Origin: Phoronis australis
Lineage: Eukaryota; Phoronida; Phoronidae
Assembly (NCBI GenBank): GCA_002633005.1
Contig: NMRA01000339.1
Span: 332,510 to 396,509 of the forward strand
Direction: 5' to 3'
DNA length: 64,000 bases
This document shows, piece by piece, positions 36,647 to 47,622 of this stretch. How positions within the stretch are numbered: position 1 is the stretch's first letter; each line of letters begins with the position of its first letter. The notes under the pieces are model-generated. The model ran no database searches. It had not been told where the DNA came from and worked only from the letters and a program-made list of their open reading frames with translations. The position numbers and the translations under genes are program-made.

Positions 36647-37758
36647 AATGCCTGTCTCAGCCATACAGTTATTCCACAAGATCTACTCATTTATGCAGTC
36701 ACATCTTTGTCAACACAGTAATGCATAGCAGGGCAGCCTTTTTATCTCATCCAATTGTAAGAAAACAGGTTCGTCCGATTGTTTCAGTTTCACATGACTG
36801 GCTTTGGATCTTTAATCTGTTGATTGTGCCATATTGCAAGTACAGGGAAATATCCATCATGGACTTTGCAATAACCATTTTAGTGGAGAAAAGACAGAAG
36901 TTATGAATGTCAACAGACGCTTGCGCATCAGTCTCTGAAACATGGACTGCTCATAAAAAATAGCAAATACGCAATAGCTTGCAATATCAGATTGCTTTTT
37001 TGTTGGGTAAAGTATCAATTCTGAGAATGCAAAGGTCACAGATGTTATAATTATCTTACGTTGTGCAAAAATTTCAAAAATGTTCGCACATAGTAATATT
37101 GTATCCCAATTGTCAGATTACCATGTGATCTCAATATACATGTTACGTGTGCTGGATGTTCCAATGAAGTGTACTTTGTCCACAGGGGCTTGTTATTGTG
37201 AATACTGAATGAATGTAGATATGAAGCCGCAACAAAATTTTTACTCTGGAAACATTTAATAACTTATTTTGCAACAGAAATAATATATTTCCATGAAATT
37301 ATCCCAAATACGTTATGTACACTTGTTATGCAAAAGAACAAAACAACCTAGTTCCTCACTTCCTCAATGCAACCATTAGCAGGTCTTTAACTACACATGT
37401 GTAAGCGTATAACAGAGCACAAGATCAAATTTTGCAAGTTGCCTGCAACAGATATCTAATTTAACCCTCTCTAGTTTTTATAAGCTTGATACTGAGCTGA
37501 TATTCCCCTCTAATAAGCTGCCCAGTTATGCAATGAAACATTTTGTGGGCAGACAAGCAGCAGATCTATCTTAACTGGTATTTTGTAATGGCCCGTGATT
37601 TAACCAGTGGATACTCAGCGTACATCAAATTTCTGTGTCCAATGCACTTGTTGGCAAGTATTAACGATCTTCACACTGTTCATCTGCATTCTTGTAGTGT
37701 GTACTTATACACATCCAGAGAACGCTGATTCAATATGCCTTTTTGGCGTTGTAAACCT

Positions 37759-40700
37759 CTAGCCCTCAAACACCCGCTTTCTGTAGAAATGACTCAGTCC
37801 AAGGGTAAAGTTCCAGCCAAAAATCAGTGATAATATGTACACGATCACAAGCACTGTCAGCGGGAATAGAAACGCCCTGGTTTTCTTGATGAATGGTAAC
37901 ACTGGAACAACATGAAACACAACATGTTGAAAGAACGTTCTGATAAATGCAATCTTATATGTTCATAACAGGAAGTTACATATGACCTATTGAATAGGTC
38001 ATCAGGGCTGCGTTCCGTAGATGCAAGAAACTATGAAAAATGCTAGTTTGTGCAAGTCTTCGGGAGACATTGCCATGCATTACACGCAAAGCACGTGATC
38101 ACAACTAGCGTTTCTCATGAGTGGCTTGGGTGTATGGAACGTTGCTAAAGAATATATTATCCAGCTACTTCATTACTTTTAAATCGATAACCAATAGTGA
38201 GAGTATTTTTAAACCAAAAAAATCTGACAGAGTCAACTTGAGTTTGGTAGATCTTACAAGCTAAAACAAATGTTGGACCACTTTTTCTATTTGCTCATCA
38301 CACCCAGTCAGAACAATCCAACTGAGGCTGTTTAAATTGCTCTATTATATTCTGTCCCTTCCACTTAGTATTATGTACGATTTAACTTAGTACTGAATGC
38401 ACTGAATTCTGGGACTGGTCAGATTCTTGTAATGTCAGTGACGGTCACATATTTGCATACTGAGGTAACAAAGCTTCATTGTTAGTGATCTGAATGGATC
38501 TTCCATCTTTATTCACTTACTTGTATAGCCGAGAAATGTGATGTAAATATAGTAGCCAATGGCCAGTAACCAATGGGTGTTGCCGATGAGAACCGAAATG
38601 AAGTGATGAGGCCGTTGATTTACAATGACTGCAAGAGAGTCGAGTGCACTGTTAATAGAACAGCGATGTCAACGAATCATATTATTAAGTTGTTAGTTAA
38701 TGGGAGATTTCTCACAGATAAACCAATTGGCTTCATTGCAATGCACATTTGCTAAATTATTAAAATGAACCTTTTGGGCAGTTTGGCAGATTAAGACGCG
38801 AACGCCAACAAAGGGACTTGAAAAAACAAAAATGGCCACAAAGTGACACAAAAATACATCAAATCCATCCGAAAATAAATGACATTGTCATGTAAATATA
38901 AATCTATTTGCCAAATTTCATAAAAATCTATCAAGTAACTCCAGAACAGAAGCAAGTGAAAATAAATTTAATTGCCACTAGGGGGCACAGCAGTGCTTGG
39001 ATCTGTCAGAAATTCGTCTTCATCCATCATCGGATATATTGGAAAACATCTGCGAATTCTCATTAAGGTCCAGCAAGGGTTTAGGAGATACAGCAGTGGA
39101 TGCCGGATGATGGACACCCAGACAGAAATGACACCATTATGCAGGGCTGCTATCATTCCTCTATGTTCACTCAGGCGTTCTCATTAACAGGGCCCTTTTC
39201 TCATTTACACACAAATGGTAGTAATGTCCTTGTCTCACCAAGCAAAATTCAGTTCTTACAAACTCAATTATTTTGAACGGATAGTTATAGCAAATTATTG
39301 TCCAAAAACAGTTCTTTTCTCACATACCACAGCATAGCTATACAGAGAGTCTTTCGCAATGCCAGTTATTCCACTTCATGAAATAAAAGACATCGTACAG
39401 CACACATGCTACTCTTGGTTACAGTAGAAGCCACTTAATATCTTACCCGATACAATAGAATATCCTGGTTACTAAGTATCATTATGAAAGGAGAAATAAA
39501 ATGAATCATCTCCCATTAAACCCCTGTAAGATAACCCACACGTGATGATTTATGAGATTCCCAGATATTAGCATCGAAAATGAAACTGGTTCTCACGCAC
39601 TTGTCAGAGTATGTACCTCGTCTTTCTATCTAAGATCAACCTAATTCATCTTCATTTCATTTGCCTTATTGGATCTTGGCACTGGGGGTAAAAGTCAGTT
39701 GTTTTACTGTTTAGCTGTCTTGCTCTGCGACTACACTAAGCACTGATTGCTGTCAAGTCAGAACCTACTTAACAGAATATCTCATTTACCATTATTTTTT
39801 TAGTAACCTAGAATACGACAAGGAGGCTCCATTGTATCTCCAAATCGTGCCATCACTGACAAAGACTCATTAACAAAACGTACCTATTCATCAAATTTCA
39901 ATTTGTAACTTGACGTGTAGTTCATTTTGCAATTGTGATTACTAGTGCACTAAAAGCATTAGGCATCTTTCACAGTTTTTTAGTCTTGAGTGAAACTTCA
40001 AATGCCGAAGAAATCCAATACCAATCTTCAACTCGCTTGTGAACTGTTCAAAACAATTCGCTGCAGTATTTTCAGGAACATTTGAAGAAAATAGCATCTT
40101 TCTAGTAAATGTTATTATTCCTCAATCTCAGTTTTTGTTCACCTAAGCACCCTTAATTAATGATGACGTTACTTACAATGAAGAAAAATAAGCTGAACAA
40201 CATGAAGAATCATCAACAAAGGAAAGAATGCATTTAAATGAACATCAAAGGCGTATCCCCACTCGACATCGTGACGACTACTACCAGGTATGCACAGGTA
40301 ACGATTGCTGATCATCCTACAAGACAAAAAATATCCTTTGGTGATGAGATGCAAGTGGTAGGCTAACACACTGAATCAAGGGACACTAAAGCTACACAAC
40401 AGGGGCCCGTAAACGTGTATACCGTGCACTAACATGGCTTGTGAAGGACAGTTGTTAAGTGTTGTGAATAACTATGAAAAATCATTCAACTTCTGTTGCA
40501 AACTTTTATTCTCATAAAATCGTAATGTGGTTCACCACAACGTGCCCATGACAGCCTTGATTATGACTTCCTATTAAATGGACCACTGATAAGTTAAAAT
40601 CATTATACATTCAAATTGATATTTGTCAAAATTATAGCATTCGCTCGTTCAAAATGTTCCACTTCACAAATATCAAGTCAACTGAGTGAACCATATACAA

Positions 40701-43700
40701 GCTGACAACCTTACTGCAGACAACAGTTACATGTACAGCGAAAGTTTGAAAAGAGTATGATGAGAGTTTGTTGCAACTTGGTTTCATAGTATAATAAGGT
40801 AAACACATTCAAGAACACTACATGGATCAGAACAAATTTCATAGCGCATCATCATTATCAGCATCAGAATGAGAAAAATAAAAATTCCTGCACGTGAAAT
40901 CTTATAAACGACAAATCCAGTCTTAGACATTAATATCAATTTTTAGACTAATATTTTGAGAAAAGGTATGAAGCTGGTGACAATGAAAATTGAAACAAAA
41001 TCAAACGGCAAACAAATCACAATCCTTGAGGGATTTCTAAAATTAATAATAAGTGTCTGAGTGTTGCCTTGCAAAAAGTACCCCCTTCATTTATTGCTGA
41101 ACAGTTTCATATCAACACTTGTCTATTAACCATGGAATTAGGTACTGTCAAACTGTCGACTTTCATCAACGCACAATAGTGTGCATTCTCTATTGTTTAA
41201 ACTTACCACATCAACGTAGCAACCAGGAGTCCTACTCCAATACAGTCAACCAGGACTATCCATAGCAAGGTTTTGACGAACCCCCAAAATGATAAACCCA
41301 GGACTATAGAAAAGACGACTGCAGACCCTGAAAAAGATGGCAGCACTGTAGCTTAGGTTACTTGTTCACACAGTACAAAATTCCCATGCCCTACAAAACA
41401 TTGCTACAGACTATCATTAAATTATCAGCACATCCATGATCATACTTTATGGGAACCCAATCAGCAGCTTATGGGATAATTTTTTCATTGCATTATCACC
41501 AAAAGCAGAGAGATAAAAGCCATCAGACGTTTCAATAAAATATGTATTTCTTGTAAAATACAGTGCTTTAGTTTAACACCTGTCATGATTATTTTCAGGC
41601 TAATGAGTAAAAAAAATCTTTTCAAGAATCTTTGAAAATAGTGTTCAATTTCGGGACATTGAACACAGAAATATTTTAGCAGATTCCAGAAAATCATATC
41701 AATTAAGTTTCTATTATTTTAGCAAATGCAGTAAAAATGAAACTTTAAGCACAAATAAAACAATTATTGAGTATGGTTTCAACTGAATGATATATTCGTC
41801 ATCCTAGATTTACGTTAACTGAAGCTTTATTTCAAATTGGTGAACATATGAATGGATAATTAAGACATGTCCATCAAGCTAATAATTCCTGGACCAGCCA
41901 ATAAGAATTTTGTCTGGCTACTACGGCCATGTACTATAAATCTCAGAGTCTGCTTATGGTAGAGGACAACTATCTGGAACACAATTGCCATCAAAACTCT
42001 AACAACTGACAATGACGGTAAATACAAAATCTTTTTTACGCAACGTAACTCTATCAGTAGCACAAAGCATAGCAAAATAAAAACGTTACTTGCAGTTTCC
42101 CAGTCTAAGTGTAATGAATATATGGCTAAGTACTAGAATGTACCATTAAGAAGTTTTGACTTCAGGTTCAAGACCAGTACAGGTAATGCCTGTCTCATAA
42201 AAATCATTTATGTAATGTTCTATGGGAACAATGTTATAAACATGTGACACGACAATTAGTGAACTCACCACACAGACATAAACTTAAGAGCACCAAAAAC
42301 GCAGGGTCATCTCTTGCCCACTGATCTTTCGTTTCTGAAGAAGGAAAAGAGGAGTCGGCGAAATCAAAGTGAGAATGAGAGATTTTGAAAGATTCAAAAT
42401 AACTGGTGTGTGATGTACTCTATTGAGGGTTCAAGAACTTAGTTCATGTTAGTCAAACAAACAACTAATTTTACATTGACAGAACAATTGAAATTTTTTG
42501 AGATCATCTGCACAATACAATGTGGAAATGGACCCTTTAAAAAGGCAATATTATGGCTTCATGGTTGAGAAATGCATTTTTGCCATTATTGTAGGACAAG
42601 ATAGATTTCTTGAAGTTATTAGCTTTGACCAGAGCTATAAAACAACAAAATTCACCGAATGTGCTTTTGAAACTACATTACAGATTGCCAATTCTTGCTG
42701 TTGTTTACCAGACATTTGCTGAAATACACATTCTCTGACTGCTACATAATGCATGGCATTTGGTTCAGTGAGAGTGGTTAGCCACTAATGTGGGGCTTCT
42801 GAGTTCAATTCCGAGCGACTTTTACATTTTGTGAAATTGGTTTTCTCGTCAAGTGTCCCTTTAATATCTAAAATACCGATGCATACAGATGACTGTTAAA
42901 AGTTGGTCCATGCGTTGCTGTTAACTGCGGTAGTTAAAGTGTACATAGTAAACTTGAGTTTCCAAAGGATGTAGTCATATTGACATGGGTAACGTGAGCA
43001 CATGAGTGTCATGTTAACATTTTAGTTTCTTATTAACACTTACGCTTTCTGTATTGGAAATTCCTGTATCTGAAAATGGAAGAAATTGACAAATTTAAAC
43101 TAAGTTGACACACAAAATACAAAATGATTACAGTTGTTTACATGATAGAACTGCTACTTCTACTTGGCTGAGGGGCATATATCCCAATAAAACCGGTTAC
43201 AAACCTTGCATTACAACAACATGACACTATTTGTGTTGCTTCCAAGAACACAAAACATGCACTACTCAACCAGGTTCTAAAGACCCAGTACCATACAAGA
43301 ATAGGATGAGCATGACAGTCCAGGATCAAGATGTGGGATAATCCTTGATGGTCATTCAATGACTGCCAAACCCCAAAGAATCACACGGAATCCACAGCAC
43401 CCACACAGATGACCACGGAATGTCCTACACAGTCCCAGCACAACGACACACCAACACGGAACAACACCATAGACACACGGACCAACACGGCATCTACACC
43501 AACTATACCAGACCTACACGTCAGTGACACAAACAGCCCTGGCTACACAGACCACACCAGATGTCGCCATGTTCTTGGACTGTCATGGACAAACACGATA
43601 GCTTTGAACAACCCAAAAATGCTTTTGTGGCCTTTCGGACCCACAAGGACCTTCCAGAACAAATAGCGATTGCTTCAAAACAACACGTCGGCTAAACAAC

Positions 43701-44377
43701 TCACATGTTGTATTATGCCGGATCTGATCTGGCACTTATATGGGACTGGGGATTAACTGAGCAATAAGTCCAAACATGGTGCAAAAATTGCCTGTCAAGT
43801 TCACATGTCTTAATCTTCCTTGACTGCTAATTTCAGAAGCTTGGTGAGTATACCACAATAATTTTTACAGCAAAACAATGAAAATGATTACCATTACACA
43901 TGTTCACTATAGCAGACAAAACTTGGGTATTTCAAATATGATGCCAGATTTCAAAACATGCGTAAGAACTTCTCAAATATGGTGCAATACCATGTTTAGA
44001 TATGCGTAGGAAGAACTCTGTGATGCCATGCTACCATAGCAAGAAAATGTTCAAGCCCAGTTTGACAAATGCTTCAAATTTTTAAATAGTAAAGAACGTT
44101 CAACTTAAATGTGAACTCATGAATGACTATTATTACTTCACACATACACTTTTTGTGGTGAGATAAACAGGTAGATCATTTGCCAGAATGCATATTCAAA
44201 GTCCATCTGTCGGAACATAAAAATCCTGCGCAGGTACTTGTAACGTTTCGAAGCAGCATTGTTCCGTGAGTGTCTGGCTGTGGGTGAGAGCGGAGGTGAG
44301 GTGTAACCAGTGAAAGTGGTTGGTAGGCTCGAGTCAGTAGACACAGTGATAGGGGAGACCCTGTTCTGAGTCAGCAT
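37759..44377 (-). CDS. UNC50: UNC50, Golgi/ER membrane protein (277 aa)
   Basis: Minus-strand coding exons: 44377-44148 (ATG 44377), 43069-43044 (26 nt), 42334-42269, 41327-41207, 40316-40177, 38628-38521, 37901-37759 (stop TAG). The sum is 834 nt and every junction phase agrees. Exon 1 has acceptor TTTCAG at 44404-44405, so a 5' UTR exon exists upstream. Conserved landmarks are KRYKYLRRIF and RQMDFEYAFWQMIYLF, YRNFQYRK (microexon), TKDQWARDDPAFLVLLS, IVLVDCIGVGLLVATLMW, HDVEWGYAFDVHLNAFFPLL, IGYYIYITFLGY and FGWNFTLGL. The family is a multi-pass membrane protein of the Golgi/ER needed for nicotinic receptor assembly or trafficking in worms. The N-terminal 80 residues are hydrophilic and Ser/Thr-rich. 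It is convergent with VPS36 and divergent from COA5; the last exon is duplicated at 32241-32383. Confidence 0.97.
38960..39130 (-). repeat. Copy of the CCCCCTAGTGGCAATT interspersed repeat
   Basis: On the minus strand, GTGCCCCCTAGTGGCAATTA and neighbouring sequence match the unit at 7425-8050. It lies in UNC50 intron 5. Confidence 0.6.
42755..42825 (+). mobile_element. tRNA-derived SINE-like sequence
   Basis: TGGTTCAGTGAGAGTGG (from 42761) fits a pol III A-box and GAGTTCAATTCC (about 42801-42812) fits a B-box, about 41 nt apart, the spacing of a tRNA. A full cloverleaf with an acceptor stem cannot be drawn, so it is not called a tRNA gene. It lies in UNC50 intron 2. Confidence 0.35.
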
Positions 44378-44403
44378 TGTCTCGGTTGTCGGCACAGTAT
44401 GGT

Positions 44404-46080
44404 CTGAAAGTGTACAATAACAACAGTTGAATCATAAGTTGCTACATGTGCCAGGGGTGTGATTCTCAGAAGCATGTAAAACCACTGAGGAAAAAATGAA
44501 CGCTACGTCAGTGGATTAAAACTGGGAAACTTCAAGGCAACAAAATTAAAAACAAATCAACTTAGTCAAAGCTAACACACTGTCTATGCTGCTTCATCTT
44601 GGCGGAGCTGGCAAACAGGTGACCCCCCATAACTCTCTGTACGTTTCTGCTTGACACTGAGCACATTGCATGTAATGGAGACCAGCCTTCAATTTCGCTG
44701 ACAAATGAAGGGACGCACTGGAAAAAAATCTTGATTGCTGGAATATTCGTTCAAGTTGAAATGCCTGATGTGTAATACATCTACAGCCTCCAAAGAGGTC
44801 CCTATATGTTCAAAAGGTAATCGTTGCGACATGGAGGATTAGTCAGAGTGAAGCAGCAGCAACTCTTCTGGTGCACTAGACATCATAGGATATGCTGTCT
44901 ATTTCAAGGAAAGACAATACATAACCAATGGCATCCACAGGCGAAGAAACTATAATGAGAATGTTCAATCGATTTACTTTTTGATTAACAAAACCGATTA
45001 GAATGTGCCATCGTCTATAAAGGGGTGTGAAGGTTGTTGTGATATAAAAATAAAACCAAATTACTGGAATCCAAACGCAAACTTTTTTCATCAGAAGTCC
45101 TCTTTTTTAAAATATTCACTTAAATCAGAAATTACCCAGCTGGTGCACAGGCACCATTAATCAGCCGCTGACATGACATTATGACAAATAGAAGGTATAC
45201 ACGAGTTATTCAATATAATGCCATCGAGTAGATGAGTTTTTGCAGATTAAAATTTGCGGGACATTTAAAAATACCCTTCCAATTGGTAATTATAGTTATG
45301 GGTGCTAACTTAATCTTCGTGCAATGAAGACACAACCATTAAAGACAAATGGAATCACCTGATACAGGTAATATGCCTCAAATTCCATATAGTTAACCCC
45401 ATTAACGATGGTAACCGCAGTTTGCGCTCTAATGCGCATGCTCAAAATAGCCTCGCACCAAGTGAAAACAACAATATATGCATTACACAGTTGCTGACTG
45501 GTTGAAAGTTTTGAGCTGTTCATTTGGCAGAGGCATGAGTCGGAGAGGTGTGGTAATAAAAACCCAGTGTTTAAATGAGGTTGGTTAGCCACGCAGTGTA
45601 AAGCTGAAAACACACTCTGGAACGAAGTTGACTTCTGGCACCTTCTGTATAAAGAGCAGGTTTGTTTGAGTCACCTACAGTAAAAACACAGAAGATGGAT
45701 GAAAATTTGGTTCAGATACACGATTGTTCCAAGAATAGGTGTTCTAATATTTACTGTCGTGACCTACACCAGGACGTGCCGCCACGTATATTGTTTGTTT
45801 TGATTGGACGTGACATTACGTTGAGCATGCAGATTTGAGAGCAATCTGCAGTTCCGAATATTAATCGGTAACTGAGGCATATAAGCAACATCAAGTGGTC
45901 CCATTTGTCTTCAATGGTTGTGTCTTCACTAAACATACATTGAGTTAAGCATCAATACCTGCAATTAAAGGTTTGCAGAGTATTTTTAAATGTCTCGCCA
46001 ATTTAAATCAATAAGAACTCGCCTGCTCCTCCACCATATTGGATTGATCATACCTTTTATATATTATAGTACATAATGGC
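44404..46080. other. UNC50 upstream region
   Basis: Must hold the UNC50 5' UTR exon and promoter, given the acceptor just upstream of the start codon. I cannot place the transcription start. No other coding exon is seen. Confidence 0.4.
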
Positions 46081-46084
46081 GAGT

Positions 46085-46180
46085 GGCTGATGAGAGTGTC
46101 TGTGGTTGGTGAATTATGCCTCACACTGATTAAACCATCTAAGACAAGTTGCTATAAGTATTTTTTGCATATAGAAGGAC
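46085..46180 (+). mobile_element. Fragment of the GAATT(A/G)TGCCTC foldback family
   Basis: GGTGAATTATGCCTCACACT, GATTAAACCATCTAAGACAA and a CATATAGAAGG stretch match the arm of the element at 47815-48230. Single arm only. Confidence 0.6.
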
Positions 46181-46399
46181 CCCTAATTCATCAAACTGAA
46201 ACGTCATCCATAGAGCAGACATTTCTGAATTTGAAGCACTGGGGCAGGCCGCAGGGTCATCGACATCGGGCATGGTCGAATCGCGGTGCCTGATTTTGAG
46301 ATCCAGGCAATCACTGGACAACGCGCTCTTTATTCTGAGTATGAAACTGGTTCTCCAAATCAGGGACCGCAATACCCGACCACTGCCAGTGAGCGACCT

Positions 46400-46800
46400 G
46401 GGCCCGGTCTCCAATCTTTTTACTCGAAATGGAACTCGAAATTAGGTTTGGCATTTTCTACTCTACTTTCGGGCGAACTCAAGATAAGTGTCTATTATTC
46501 TATGCTCGAGTACACAATAACTTACGTAGATAATTTATTGCCCTTAGTTCACAGTTTGTAAACCCAATATTAAAGTAATAAGTTCGAGTTTGAACTCGAA
46601 ATTTCGAGTTTTTACTCGAGTTTGTAGCACGAAGGGTCTTCAAGGGCAAATCTGAACTAGAAACTCCTATGCATAAACTATAATGTATTGGAGCACATTC
46701 TGATAACCAATTATCTTAAGTTCACACAAAAGGAGCAGAGAAATTGTCAAAAATAGTTTCGAGTTCGTTTCGAGTTCAAAGATTAGAGACCGGACCCCGG
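46400..46800. mobile_element. Foldback element between UNC50 and COA5
   Basis: The left end CCCGGTCTCCAATCTTTTTA with ACTCGAAATGGAACTCGAAA pairs with the right end TTTCGAGTTCGTTTCGAGTT followed by CAAAGATTAGAGACCGG. The centre carries CGAGTTTGAACTCGAAATTT. It is related to the elements at 29480-29832 and 34930-35290. Confidence 0.75.
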
Positions 46801-47622
46801 TTAATATTAATAATAATGTTAGTTTTCCATTTGACTTTGAGGTTGCATTTGCAATCAAAGCTTGTCTTGTAGACGCAGACATTTCAAGAGAATGGAACTG
46901 GTGATGGTACGCCTACCGCATTTCACACTCACAGGTTGACTAACACAATGATTTTCAAACAAACAAACGAAAAACACTCACTTGGTTGGTTAACTTAGTA
47001 CACCAACTTCCAACTCATCCTTGTTGACGTGCTTTTGCGCATTACTGTCTGCGCACTCAGTTAGAAACAACCTATGGCTAAATTTCACTAAATCAATCAT
47101 CTAAGTATTAGTTAATTCATTTCACTATTGAGTATTGAATTTTTTGGAACGTGTTGTCAAAATATATCAATTTCACAAATTTTATACAATTTTTGTAAAT
47201 TTCATGAGCAAGTTGTGGACTGTGATCGTAGCTAAAATCAAGATGTCTGCGCCCTTATGAATGTTATCGAGGTTATCAATATCATGTTATATGCGTAGCG
47301 TAGCGTTCGCTCTTATTAACGCTTTACATCCAAAATAACACAAGGTGTCGAAACCTAATTCTGTTTTCCCCAAATTAGATTCGTTTTTAGGTGAGGCATA
47401 CTCAGTTTTCTCACTCTTTGTCTTTGAATTTGCACAAATACACTAGGAAGCATTTCCCGTCCTGGATTCCTGACAAGCCGATAGTACTGTCATCACAGAC
47501 ACAGTTTCTGTTGCACTGCACTACTCACTAGTGGCGACAAGGCTGACAGTGACAGAAGGCAACTGCACTGCGTTTTGGGTATTGGCTTTGAAAGGCATCG
47601 TATAGGTCCTACCACCGTCTCA

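Larger units (their letters stand above)
34822..38045. repeat. Duplicated block, copy D
   Basis: Second copy of 29391-32527; it runs on into the UNC50 introns without a break, so this copy is the one continuous with the intact UNC50. Confidence 0.95.

Noticed and set aside
43138-43359. Minus-strand frame in UNC50 intron
   Set aside because: No acceptor/donor fit with UNC50 phases and no recognisable domain.
43409-43666. 85-residue Thr/Asn-rich reading frame
   Set aside because: Driven by ACAC-rich DNA inside a UNC50 intron; no splice-bounded conservation or domain.
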